Positions 54,337 through 63,605 of a stretch of DNA of 64,000 nucleotides are shown piece after piece. Under the pieces are notes generated by a model that worked only from the letters and a program-made list of their open reading frames with translations, had not been told where the DNA came from and did not search any database. The stretch is from the NCBI RefSeq assembly GCF_001400735.1, contig NZ_LJPW01000147.1:1-64000 (forward strand). The letters are read 5' to 3'. Position numbers and translations under genes: made by a program. The DNA comes from Pseudomonas caricapapayae. GTDB taxonomy: Bacteria > Pseudomonadota > Gammaproteobacteria > Pseudomonadales > Pseudomonadaceae. Each line of letters opens with the position of its first letter. Within the stretch, counting starts at the first letter, position 1.

Positions 54337-55596
54337 TCAAGCCAAGGTGTTCTTGCGCACATGACCACCTTGAACAATCATTGCCAGGTGCTCGCCCTGA
54401 CCGACCAGGCAACTGATATCGCTCAGCGGGTCGCCATCCACCACCAGCAGATCAGCGATCGCACCGGCGGCGATGCAACCCAATTCGCCCTCACGCTGAA
54501 GTATCTGCGCCGCAACACTTGTTGCACTGCGCAGCGCCGCCAGATTGCCGAGCAGCTCGGCGCGAATCTTCAGTTCGTGGGTCTGGTACTCGTGCATTTC
54601 GCCCAGTAAATCCGAGCCGTAACCCATCGGGACGCCTGCTTCGGCAAACAGCAGCAGGGCATTGCGCCCGGCCTGTCGCACGTCTTCGATCTTGGCCACC
54701 GAGTCCGCTGGCAGGCCGAAGCGTTCGCCATACTCGGCAAGCATTTCATAGGTGACCTGAGTCGGCACCGCAAATGCGCCTTTTTCGGCCATCAGTCGGG
54801 CGGTGTCGGCATCCACCAGATTGCCGTGCTCGATGGTTCTTACGCCGCATTCGATGGCACGGCGAATCGCCCGAGCGGTGTAGGCATGCGCCATGACGTA
54901 GGTGTTCGCGGCAGCGGCCTCATCGACGATGGCGCGGATTTCAGCTTCGCTGTATTGGGTGTTGGCAATCGGGTCGGTTGGCGAAGAAACACCGCCCGAA
55001 GCCATGATCTTGATCTGGTTGGCGCCCTGTTGCAGCTCTTCGCGCACGGCCAGACGCACGTTGTCGACGCCATCCACCACCCGCGCGATGGCCCCGGCCC
55101 GGAAACAGCACGAGCAGGGCTCATTGAGCAGCAGTTCGCCCCGAGCGCGCATGTCGCCGTGGCCACCGGTCTGCGACAGTGCCTTGCCCGAAGCGAAGAT
55201 CCTCGGCCCGGGAATAAGCCCCATCTGGATTGAACGCGCCAGCGCCCAGTCGGCACCGCCGGCATCGCGCACGGTGGTGAAACCGCGGTTGAGCATCGCC
55301 GCCAGAATCGGCAAGGCGCGGTACATGATGATTGCGTTGGGTTGCAGGGCATTCATGCCCAGGTTGGCGTTGGAAGCCAGCACATGCACATGGCAGTCGA
55401 TCAGACCCGGCATCAGGGTTCTGCCGCCCAGATCCATGACCTCAGTGCCAGCCGGGGCCGGCTCACCTTCGGCACGCACGTCGACAATGCGTTCGCCCTC
55501 GATCACGACTTCCTGGCCGGAAATCAATTGCCCTTTTTGCAGGTCCAGCAGACGGCCGTTGCGCAGGATCAGGCGTGTAGGATCAGCAATACTCAT
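54337..55596 (-). CDS. Metal-dependent amidohydrolase
   Basis: 419-residue TIM-barrel hydrolase of the imidazolonepropionase/prolidase-like subgroup. Metal ligands: His pair in DCHVHV, the likely carboxylated Lys in QIKIMASGG, His in VMAHAYT and EHGN, and Asp in MGYGSDLLGEM. The ending LVVDGDPLSDI is typical. It overlaps the MFS gene stop by 4 bases (ATGA). Xaa-Pro or other N-acylated dipeptides are common substrates of this subgroup; the exact one is unknown. Confidence 0.88.
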   Translation of the reverse strand: MSIADPTRLILRNGRLLDLQKGQLISGQEVVIEGERIVDVRAEGEPAPAGTEVMDLGGRTLMPGLIDCHVHVLASNANLGMNALQPNAIIMYRALPILAAMLNRGFTTVRDAGGADWALARSIQMGLIPGPRIFASGKALSQTGGHGDMRARGELLLNEPCSCCFRAGAIARVVDGVDNVRLAVREELQQGANQIKIMASGGVSSPTDPIANTQYSEAEIRAIVDEAAAANTYVMAHAYTARAIRRAIECGVRTIEHGNLVDADTARLMAEKGAFAVPTQVTYEMLAEYGERFGLPADSVAKIEDVRQAGRNALLLFAEAGVPMGYGSDLLGEMHEYQTHELKIRAELLGNLAALRSATSVAAQILQREGELGCIAAGAIADLLVVDGDPLSDISCLVGQGEHLAMIVQGGHVRKNTLA

Positions 55597-56903
55597 TGGA
55601 AAGCTCCAGACAAGGGACGATGGGCAGCAGGCGCACGGTCGCGATACAGCAGCGCACCAATACCGCTGACGGCGGCAGCGAACATGATGTAGAACGCGGG
55701 TGCCAGGTTGCTGCCGGTCGAGGCAATCAGCCAGGTGATGGTGAAGGTGGCAAAGCCGCCGAAAATGGTGACGGCAAAGTTGTAGGCGACAGAGAGCCCG
55801 GTGGACAGCACGTGGGTGGGCAGCAACTCGCCGAAAGCCGCGAGGATCGAGCCGATGTAAGCGGAAATCAGCAGGCCGAGCACCAGTTCAAAGACCAGCA
55901 GCGAAAACAGCCCTGGCATCTGGTTGATGAACAGGAACATCGGATAGGCGCTGAAAAAGATGGCCATCGCCGAGCCAAGTAACCAGGGGCGATGCCCGCT
56001 GCGGTCTGCCAGGGCACCGACAATCGGTGTGGCGACGATCAGCACCGCGCCGCCCATCATGCCTGCGCTGAAGCCCATCCATGAAGGCAAGCCAATCACA
56101 CGCTGGGCGTAGGAAGGAATGTAGAACAGGATCGCGTAAGTACAGACCGTCCAGAGCACGACCAGTGAAAAGCTTATCAGCGTCTGGCGCGGGTAGGTCC
56201 TGATGACTTCGCGAAGCGGGGATTCAACGGGGCTGGCCGCCTTGTAGGCCGGCGTCTCATCCACCCGGCTGCGAATATAGAAGCCGACCGGCCCGATCAG
56301 TGTGCCAATCAGAAATGGCACCCTCCAACCCCAGCTTTCTAGCTGCGCCTGGGTCAGGTAACTGGACAGAATGGCACCCAGCGCAGAGCCGAGCAGCACC
56401 GCGACGCCGATGCTGGCCTGAATCCAGCTGGAGTAGAAGGCTTTCTTGCCGGGCGGAGCATGCTCGGTCAGAAATGCGGTGGCACTGCCCATCTCGCCAC
56501 CGGCAGAGAACCCTTGCAGCAGTCGCGCCAGAACAATCAGCAGCGGAGCCAGATAGCCAATTTGCGCGAAGCTGGGCGTCAGTCCGATGATCAGTGTCCC
56601 CAGCGCCATCAGCAGGATGGTCAGTGACAACGCCGCCTTGCGCCCGCGCTTGTCGCTGTAGATACCGAGCACAATGCCGCCCACCGGGCGCATGAAAAAG
56701 CCCACCCCGAAGGTCGCCAGCGCCAGCAGGTAAGAGGTCAGCTCGCTGCCGCTGGGGAAAAAGACCTTGGCGATGATCACCGAAAAGAAGCTGTAGACCG
56801 TGAAGTCGAACCATTCCAGGCCATTGCCGATCACCGTAGCGGTCACCGCGCGGCGTGCCTTTTGTTCATGGGTGCGTGAAGCAGAGGATCGTAATGTGCT
56901 CAC
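55593..56903 (-). CDS. MHS-family MFS transporter (metabolite:H+ symporter)
   Basis: 436-residue importer with twelve helices. VIGNGLEWFDFTVYSFFS opens the family, GIYSDKRGRKAAL is the loop 2-3 motif and LQGFSAGGEMGSATAFL the MHS signature. The start is GTG 56903, with AGGAG 8 bases upstream; the ATG 18 codons earlier has no ribosome site. It shares an operon with the amidohydrolase, so it likely imports that enzyme's substrate, a dicarboxylate- or amino-acid-like compound. Confidence 0.92.
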   Translation of the reverse strand: MSTLRSSASRTHEQKARRAVTATVIGNGLEWFDFTVYSFFSVIIAKVFFPSGSELTSYLLALATFGVGFFMRPVGGIVLGIYSDKRGRKAALSLTILLMALGTLIIGLTPSFAQIGYLAPLLIVLARLLQGFSAGGEMGSATAFLTEHAPPGKKAFYSSWIQASIGVAVLLGSALGAILSSYLTQAQLESWGWRVPFLIGTLIGPVGFYIRSRVDETPAYKAASPVESPLREVIRTYPRQTLISFSLVVLWTVCTYAILFYIPSYAQRVIGLPSWMGFSAGMMGGAVLIVATPIVGALADRSGHRPWLLGSAMAIFFSAYPMFLFINQMPGLFSLLVFELVLGLLISAYIGSILAAFGELLPTHVLSTGLSVAYNFAVTIFGGFATFTITWLIASTGSNLAPAFYIMFAAAVSGIGALLYRDRAPAAHRPLSGAFQ

Positions 56904-57091
56904 TGAATAGGCTCCTGCATGCGATACACGCAGGGAGGCCCCCTGCAGTGGCTGCATTGATTAAGGGGCAGGGTTGATTTAAGTGCGGCTGAGTCAGGTC
57001 TTTTTGCCCGTTTCAGTCGAGATTAGGTGCTGGGCCGATTTTAAGAAAACGCTCATTGCGCAGGTTTGCATGCGCCAGATGCATGCAAGCG

Positions 57092-58003
57092 TCATAGGTG
57101 GGGTGTCAGCGTGGCTATTTCATCTGTCAACCATTTCTCGAACGCTCGCGCAGCGCGCCGGGGCGTCTTGCCACTGGGTGTCAGCAGGTAATAACCGCCT
57201 ACTGCGCCGATGCTTTTTCGGCAGGCCGGCACCAGCGCACCGGATTGCACATGCCGGTCGATCATGGGCTGCCAGCCGAGCACGATGCCATGACCAGCGA
57301 CCGCCAGGTCGACCAGCACCGGATACAGGTTGACGGTCATGCGCTTGCGGATCAGCGAGGCATCGACTCCCTGACGTCCGAACCAGTCTCCCCAGGACAG
57401 CCATTGACGTTGTCCGTCTTCCAGCATCAGCAGGCAGTGATCCAGCAACTCTGCTGGCTCCAGCAGCCGACCGTTCAGGTAGCCAGGCGAGCAATAGGCA
57501 TTTACCGATTCGGCGAACAGCAGGCGGCTGTCGAGCCCCGTCGGCGAGCCTTCGCGCAGGAAATACAGCGCCAGATCGAATTCGGCGCGGATCAGCGAGT
57601 CCAGCCCATCGACCACGCGCAAGCGGATATCCACAGCCGGAAAGGCATCGCGATAGCGCCCCAGCAAAGGCCCCAGCCACAGTGCAGCCACGCCACTGGA
57701 ACAGGCCAGGGTCAACTGTTGTTCGCCGCTGTGGGTGATGACTTGCGCCGTGGCCTCGGCACACAGCGTCAGCACCCGCTGGATCTGCTCGGCGTAAATC
57801 TGCCCGGCGACGGTCAGGTGAATGCGCTTGTGCTCACGGCGAAACAGCGCCCGGCCGAGAAACTCCTCCAATTGCGCCACCTGACGACTGATCGCACTTT
57901 GTGTCAGGTTCAGTTCGATGGCGGCACGGGTAAAGCTGCCATGCCGTACGGCGGCTTCGAAGGCGATCAGGTTCTGCAAGGGCGGAAGGGGTTCGATGCG
58001 CAC
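57092..58003 (-). CDS. LysR-family regulator (GcvA-like)
   Basis: 303 residues: N-terminal HTH (about 6-65) with AAVRHGSFTRAAIELNLTQSAISRQVAQLE, then the substrate-binding domain (about 90-295). The start is GTG with AGGAG 5 bases upstream. It is the second of two tandem LysR genes, 24 bases after the first, and lies upstream of the MFS-amidohydrolase pair on the same strand, which it may control. Confidence 0.92.
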   Translation of the reverse strand: MRIEPLPPLQNLIAFEAAVRHGSFTRAAIELNLTQSAISRQVAQLEEFLGRALFRREHKRIHLTVAGQIYAEQIQRVLTLCAEATAQVITHSGEQQLTLACSSGVAALWLGPLLGRYRDAFPAVDIRLRVVDGLDSLIRAEFDLALYFLREGSPTGLDSRLLFAESVNAYCSPGYLNGRLLEPAELLDHCLLMLEDGQRQWLSWGDWFGRQGVDASLIRKRMTVNLYPVLVDLAVAGHGIVLGWQPMIDRHVQSGALVPACRKSIGAVGGYYLLTPSGKTPRRAARAFEKWLTDEIATLTPHL

Positions 58004-58027
58004 GGTCGCTCCTGTTGCGGGCAGGTT

Positions 58028-58933
58028 TTACAAGGGGTCGGGAAACGGCGTCGACAGCAGCCAGTCCCTGAATACGCACAGCGCTGGCAGGTTCTGAAAA
58101 CGTGTCGCGTACGCCAGATAATAATTACGTCCGCTGTCCATAGGCTCGAACAGCGTGACCAGCTCGTCGCTGTTGAGTTCGTCCTGCACCAGAATCCGCG
58201 GCACCAGCGCGATACCGATGCCGGCCGCTACGGCCTGGATCAAATGCGAGGTCAACTCGAAGCTCGGCCCGAGGCGCATGATCTGATGGGCAAGACGGTT
58301 ACTGTCAAACCAGTCCGACCAGGCATTGGGCCGCGATACCACACTCAGCAGCGAATGCTGGGCAACCTGCGCCGGGGTCATCGACCGGTATCCGGCAAGC
58401 GCAGCAGGACTGGCAATGACGACCAGTTTCTCGCTGACCAGCGGATGGGAAACATATCCGGGCCAGTTGCCATCGCCCGCACAGATAATCGCGTTCATCT
58501 CGCTGGCCGCCGGCGTCAGGTCGGCATGCACGATGCGTGAGTGGAGATGCACCACATAGCCCGGATGCCGGGTGTAAAAGTCATTCATCCGCGGCAGCAG
58601 CCATTTGGAGCCGAAAGTCGGCAGCACGGCCAGATGCAGCGTACCGCCCTCGGTCTTGTGCGCGATGGTTTGCAGGGTTGCACTGCGAATACGACCCAGT
58701 GCGGCGGCCAGCTCATGCTGGTACAGCGCCCCGGCAGGGGTCAATTCGATACGCCTGCCATCGCGCTTGAACAGCTCGACTTCCAGTTGCGCCTCCAGCG
58801 CCTGCACCTGACGGCTGATGGCGCTCTGGGTCAAGGCCAGTTCGTCTGCGGCCTTGGTAAAGCTGCCATGCCGGGCAGCGGCCTCGAAGGCAAGCAACAG
58901 TGACATGGAGGGCGTCAGTCTTCTGGTGTTCAT
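58028..58933 (-). CDS. LysR-family regulator (GcvA-like)
   Basis: 301 residues with HTH AAARHGSFTKAADELALTQSAISRQ and a normal effector domain. It is similar in plan to the next gene, so the two may be an old duplication. It is divergent from ydiJ across 154 bases; LysR regulators usually control the divergent gene, making ydiJ its likely target. Confidence 0.93.
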   Translation of the reverse strand: MNTRRLTPSMSLLLAFEAAARHGSFTKAADELALTQSAISRQVQALEAQLEVELFKRDGRRIELTPAGALYQHELAAALGRIRSATLQTIAHKTEGGTLHLAVLPTFGSKWLLPRMNDFYTRHPGYVVHLHSRIVHADLTPAASEMNAIICAGDGNWPGYVSHPLVSEKLVVIASPAALAGYRSMTPAQVAQHSLLSVVSRPNAWSDWFDSNRLAHQIMRLGPSFELTSHLIQAVAAGIGIALVPRILVQDELNSDELVTLFEPMDSGRNYYLAYATRFQNLPALCVFRDWLLSTPFPDPL

Positions 58934-59087
58934 TCATAAAACTCATGGAAAAACGACATCTTTTACGTTTGCACTGAAGTACGACACACCGGAGAATCGC
59001 GATAACCGTTGATAACGCCATGCATACGAGCGTTTCGAAGCATACGTGCTTTGCATATAAAACGCCTAGCCAGCCAGGAAGACCACC

Positions 59088-62000
59088 ATGATTGCGCAGT
59101 TGAAACCGACCTCCGTGCAGGCCGGTCACTATGACCGTTTCCTCAATGCCCTGGTGGAGGGCGGCTTTCGCGGCGAAATAGCCAGGGACCACGGATCGCG
59201 TACGGTGCTGGCCACCGACAACTCGATCTACCAGCGCCTGCCACAGGCGGCGGTGTTCCCGATGGACAGCCATGATGTCGCAATCGTCGCCCGGCTGGCT
59301 GCGCGACCCGAGCATAGACAGGTAGTGCTTACCCCGCGTGGTGGCGGTACCGGGACCAACGGACAGTCATTGACCGACGGCGTGGTGGTCGATTTGTCGC
59401 GGCACATGAATCACATTCTTGAAATCAACGTCGAAGAACGCTGGGTACGGGTGCAGACCGGGGTGGTCAAAGACCAGCTTAACGCCGCGCTCAAGCCTCA
59501 CGGGCTGTTTTTTGCGCCCGAACTGTCCACCTCCAACCGCGCCACCGTCGGTGGCATGATCAACACCGATGCCAGCGGGCAGGGCAGTTGCACCTACGGC
59601 AAGACCCGCGATCACGTGCTTGAACTGTCAACAGTGTTATTGGGCGGTTCGTACGTCAACACACAGGCATTGAGTGCAGAGCAACTAGCCAGCGAACAGA
59701 CACGCGTCGACCGGGCTGGCGATGTGTATCGCTGCGCTCGACAGATTGCCGATACTCAGGCGCAATTGATCAAGGACGTTTTCCCGCCCCTCAACCGCTG
59801 CCTGACCGGTTACGATCTGGCGCACCTGCGCGAGGAGGACGGGCGCTTCAATCTCAACAGCGTGCTGTGCGGTTCTGAGGGGTCATTGGGTTTTATCGTC
59901 GAAGCCCGGCTCAACGTATTGCCGATCCCCAAGCACTCGATTCTGGTCAACGTTCGCTACGCTGGCTTCATGGACGCCCTGCGGGACGCCAAGGCATTGA
60001 TGGCGCACAAGCCGCTGTCCATCGAGACTGTAGACTCCAAGGTGTTGATGCTGGCCATGCAGGATATCGTCTGGCACGGCGTAGCCGAGTATTTCCCGCA
60101 AGACCCCGCCACGCCCACCCTTGGCATCAACCTGATCGAATTCAGCGGCGATGAACCGGGCGAAGTGGAGCAGCGTGTCCATGCATTCGTCGCCCACTTG
60201 CAAAAAGATACGTCGGTGGTTCGTCTTGGCCATACGCTTGCAACCGGCAGCGCTGCAGTCAACCGCGTCTACGCCATGCGCAAGCGTTCGGTGGGGCTAC
60301 TCGGCAACGTCAAGGGCGAAGCTAGACCGCAGCCATTTGTCGAAGACACAGCGGTGCCGCCGGAGAATCTCGCTGACTATATTCAGGAGTTTCGTGCGCT
60401 GCTGGACAGCTACGGTCTGCAATACGGCATGTTCGGCCATGTTGATGCAGGCGTGCTGCATGTGCGGCCGATACTGGACATGAAAGACCCCGCGCAGGCG
60501 GCTCTGATCCGCCCGATCTCCGACGCCGTTGCCGCGCTGACCAGACGCTATGGCGGTCTGCTGTGGGGTGAACATGGCAAGGGCCTGCGCTCGCAATACG
60601 TGCCTGAGTATTTCGGCGAGTTGTATCCTGCGTTGCAGGCGCTCAAGGCCGCGTGCGACCCGTTCAATCAGCTCAACCCCGGCAAGATCGCCACGCCTGC
60701 GACCTTGCCCGAAGCACGCCTGACGCTGGTGGACGAAGTGATGCTGCGCGGCGATCTGGACCGCAAGATCGACGAACGTGTCTGGCAAAGCTACGACAGC
60801 GCGCTGCATTGCAATGGCAATGGTGCCTGTTACAACTACGACACTGACGATGCCATGTGCCCGTCCTGGAAGGCCACGCGTGATCGTATTCATTCACCCA
60901 AGGGCCGCGCTTCGCTGGTCAGGGAGTGGCTGCGTCTGCAAGGCGAGCAGGACGTGAACGTCCTGACGGCCAGTGCCAGGGCACGTAATGCCAGTGTGCT
61001 GAAGAGCCTTGCCGAGCGGACCGTCAACAGCGTAGCCAGAGTGGCGGGGCAGCAGGACTTCTCCCACCAGGTCTACGATGCGATGGCTGGTTGCCTGGCG
61101 TGCAAGTCCTGCGCGGGGCAGTGCCCGGTCAAGGTCAACGTACCCGAGTTCAGATCGCGCTTTCTGGAGCTGTACCACAGCCGTTACCTGCGCCCGATCA
61201 AGGACTATCTGATTGGCTCGCTGGAGTTCAGCATTCCCTATCTAGCGCGCTTCCCCAAGCTGTATAACGCGGTCATGGGCGCAAAACCGGTGCGTTACCT
61301 CTTCGAACATGTTGCCGGTATGGTTGATAGCCCATTGCTCAGCCTGATGGACTTTCGCGCAGCCTGCGCGCGCTGGAATGTCGGCATTGCCACCCCGCAG
61401 CGTCTGGCCGCGTTGAGCGAGCAGGAGCGCAAGCGTACGGTAGTGCTGGTTCAGGATGCGTTCACCCGATACTTTGAAACCCCGCTGGCGGCAGACTGGC
61501 TGGAACTGATCTCGCGCATGGGTTATCAGGTTTATCTCGCACCGTTCGCTCCCAATGGCAAGCCGCTGCACGTGCAGGGTTTTCTGGCCGCGTTCGAAAA
61601 GGCTGCCAGTTTCAACAGCCGGTCGCTTGGCAAGCTGGCTGGGTACGGCATTCCGCTGATCGGTCTGGACCCGGCCATGACCCTGGTGTATCGCCAGGAG
61701 TACAGCAAGACGCTGGGCAGCGATAATGTGCCGTCGGTCATGCTCCCGCAGGAGTGGCTTGCGTCTGCGCTTGAGGAAAAACACGACGCTCCGTCAGGTG
61801 AGACTTACTACTTTCTGCCGCATTGCACCGAAAAGACCAACGAGCCTGCCAGTGTCGGCCTTTGGCAGCAAGCCTTCGCTCGCGCCGGGCTCAGGCTTGA
61901 TGTGCTGGCCAGCGGTTGCTGTGGCATGTCCGGCACTTATGGGCATGAAACCCGAAACGCAAAAACCAGCGACACGATCTACAGCCAGTCCTGGCAGCCA

Positions 62001-62135
62001 CTGGTTGCGCGCCATGGTGATGAAGGCCGACTGGTCGCCGATGGGTATTCATGTCGCAGCCAGGTCAAACGCCAGGATGGCAAGACGGTGCAGCATCCGC
62101 TGCAGATTCTGCTGGAGCGAGTGCGGGCGCTGTGA
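59088..62135 (+). CDS. ydiJ: FAD/Fe-S dehydrogenase YdiJ (D-2-hydroxyglutarate dehydrogenase type)
   Basis: 1015-residue enzyme matching E. coli YdiJ (1018). The N-terminal half is an FAD-binding type 4 oxidase domain (PRGGGTGTNGQSL, then RATVGGMINTDASGQGS). The middle has a ferredoxin-type Cys cluster CLACKSCAGQCPVK near residue 670 and an earlier Cys-rich segment CNGNGACYNY. The C-terminus has a CCG-type iron-sulfur domain (FLPHCTEKT, ASGCCGMSGTYGHE). YdiJ oxidises D-2-hydroxyglutarate, and related hydroxy acids are possible. AGGA lies 9 bases before the ATG. Confidence 0.93.
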   Translation: MIAQLKPTSVQAGHYDRFLNALVEGGFRGEIARDHGSRTVLATDNSIYQRLPQAAVFPMDSHDVAIVARLAARPEHRQVVLTPRGGGTGTNGQSLTDGVVVDLSRHMNHILEINVEERWVRVQTGVVKDQLNAALKPHGLFFAPELSTSNRATVGGMINTDASGQGSCTYGKTRDHVLELSTVLLGGSYVNTQALSAEQLASEQTRVDRAGDVYRCARQIADTQAQLIKDVFPPLNRCLTGYDLAHLREEDGRFNLNSVLCGSEGSLGFIVEARLNVLPIPKHSILVNVRYAGFMDALRDAKALMAHKPLSIETVDSKVLMLAMQDIVWHGVAEYFPQDPATPTLGINLIEFSGDEPGEVEQRVHAFVAHLQKDTSVVRLGHTLATGSAAVNRVYAMRKRSVGLLGNVKGEARPQPFVEDTAVPPENLADYIQEFRALLDSYGLQYGMFGHVDAGVLHVRPILDMKDPAQAALIRPISDAVAALTRRYGGLLWGEHGKGLRSQYVPEYFGELYPALQALKAACDPFNQLNPGKIATPATLPEARLTLVDEVMLRGDLDRKIDERVWQSYDSALHCNGNGACYNYDTDDAMCPSWKATRDRIHSPKGRASLVREWLRLQGEQDVNVLTASARARNASVLKSLAERTVNSVARVAGQQDFSHQVYDAMAGCLACKSCAGQCPVKVNVPEFRSRFLELYHSRYLRPIKDYLIGSLEFSIPYLARFPKLYNAVMGAKPVRYLFEHVAGMVDSPLLSLMDFRAACARWNVGIATPQRLAALSEQERKRTVVLVQDAFTRYFETPLAADWLELISRMGYQVYLAPFAPNGKPLHVQGFLAAFEKAASFNSRSLGKLAGYGIPLIGLDPAMTLVYRQEYSKTLGSDNVPSVMLPQEWLASALEEKHDAPSGETYYFLPHCTEKTNEPASVGLWQQAFARAGLRLDVLASGCCGMSGTYGHETRNAKTSDTIYSQSWQPLVARHGDEGRLVADGYSCRSQVKRQDGKTVQHPLQILLERVRAL

Positions 62136-62186
62136 CAGTTCAGGTTATCGTTGTGCACGCCCCAGCGTGGAGATGCGGTGGGGGAA

Positions 62187-62299
62187 GCTCCGCGTCTTAA
62201 AGAGGACGCGGAGCGTCCAGAACGGCATGACGACGCGGAGCGTCGCACGACAGTGTTATTTTCCAGCGCGGGAATGCCTTGCGTGATCCTCTGCGTCAC
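62187..62299. repeat. Cluster of GACGC/GCGTC palindromic repeats
   Basis: Three palindromes in 113 bases: GGACGC-GGA-GCGTCC (62204-62218), CGACGC-GGA-GCGTCG (62231-62245) and the decayed GTGATCCTCTGCGTCAC (62283-62299). In addition GCTCCGCGTC (62187-62196) and GACGCGGAGC (62205-62214) form a 10-bp stem. The form matches short dispersed repeats I associate with P. syringae. It lies between convergent genes and may act as a transcription end. Confidence 0.75.
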
Positions 62300-62316
62300 A
62301 GATCTGTACCGCGCCG

Positions 62317-63204
62317 TTAAACCAGGTACTTGTTAAACCACCCCAGCGTTCGCTCCCACGCCAGTTTGGCCGCTGCTTCGTCATAACGCGGGGTCGAGTC
62401 ATTGTGGAAACCGTGGTTGGCTCCCGGATAGATGAACGTTTCGTACGTCGTGCCCGCAGCTTTCAAGGCTTTTTCATAAACGGGCCAGCCTTCATTGATG
62501 CGGGTGTCCAGTTCGCCATAGTGAATCATGACGGGCGCCTTGATCTTCACCACGTCTTCGGCGCTGGGCTGGCGGCCATAAAACGATACGGCAGCGCCCA
62601 GTTCGGGGTAAGCCACGGCGGCGGCATTGGCCACGCCACCGCCATAACAGAAACCGGTGATGCCGACCTTGCCGGTAGTCGCGTCATGCTTCATCAGCCA
62701 CTCGATAGCGGCGAAGAAATCGTTCATGAGCTTTTCCGGATCGACTGTCTGCTGAAGTTCTCGGCCCTTGTCGTCATTACCCGGATAACCGCCGACCGAG
62801 GACAGGCCGTCGGGTGCGAGCGCGATGAAACCGGCTTTCGCTACACGGCGGGCAACGTCTTCGATATAGGGATTCAAACCGCGATTCTCGTGCGCCACAA
62901 CCACTGCCGCTACTTTGCCGGCAGCTTTTGCCGGACGTACCAGATAGCCGCGAACCTGACCATGGCCCTTGGGCGAAGGGTAGGACACATACTCGGCAAC
63001 AATGTCCGGATCGGTAAACTCCACCTGTTCGGCCAGCGCGTAATTGGGGCTCAACGAGGCGAGCAGCGCACTGGCAGTCAGGCCACCCAATGTGAACAGC
63101 GCTGCTCGATCGAGAAACTCGCGTCGATTGATCCTGCCATGTGCGTAGAAGTCATAAAGCTCAAGCAGTTCAGGCGCAAAGTCTTTTGCGGTGAGACGTT
63201 CCAT
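62317..63204 (-). CDS. Tat-exported dienelactone hydrolase-family protein
   Basis: 295-residue alpha/beta hydrolase. ATG 63204 has AAGGAAG 8-14 bases upstream. A twin-arginine signal lies at residues 25-58 (NRREFLDRAALFTLGG, then cleavage near ALA-EQ). The catalytic triad is Cys in GFCYGGG, Asp in GELDTRI and His in ANHGFHND, as in dienelactone hydrolases. Most dienelactone hydrolases are cytoplasmic, so a folded periplasmic enzyme with another lactone or ester substrate is likely. Confidence 0.88.
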   Translation of the reverse strand: MERLTAKDFAPELLELYDFYAHGRINRREFLDRAALFTLGGLTASALLASLSPNYALAEQVEFTDPDIVAEYVSYPSPKGHGQVRGYLVRPAKAAGKVAAVVVAHENRGLNPYIEDVARRVAKAGFIALAPDGLSSVGGYPGNDDKGRELQQTVDPEKLMNDFFAAIEWLMKHDATTGKVGITGFCYGGGVANAAAVAYPELGAAVSFYGRQPSAEDVVKIKAPVMIHYGELDTRINEGWPVYEKALKAAGTTYETFIYPGANHGFHNDSTPRYDEAAAKLAWERTLGWFNKYLV

Positions 63205-63605
63205 CGGTACGCTTCCTTCTGAATCATTCAGGGCTGCCTGCAGTTCGCCGGCTGTCGAGCACTGCGCGATCAACACAATGTACGGCCTCGATAGTATTTC
63301 CAGAAAATCGGGATCGCTACCGCAAAGTGACGAAAAACCCTCGTCGGCCCTCCATCAGCTTTACCGTGCGTCGTATCGCAGCGTCTGCCGACTGGCGGCG
63401 GACGGAAAAAATCAGGCCTCCGATCGCACTACTTATCATGACTGATGTCCATTTGACTCCTTCAGTCATGCCACACATCCGGGCCGGGCAGGCAAAAGAT
63501 ATTATCGGGTCGCTGTATCAAGCGGCGTCGGTTCAGGCCGACAACACATCATGATCTCAACCCTACGCTGATGGTCATATTCCACCTGCATTTCGAGATA
63601 ACGTG
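63205..63605. other. Divergent intergenic region
   Basis: 401 bases between the hydrolase start and the membrane-protein start. No coding sequence, palindrome or clear promoter pair stood out. It must contain promoters in both directions. Confidence 0.5.

Noticed and set aside
57098..58540. 480-codon plus-strand frame opposite the two LysR genes
   Set aside because: Gln/Arg/His-rich composition typical of an antisense shadow; both LysR genes on the other strand are clear.
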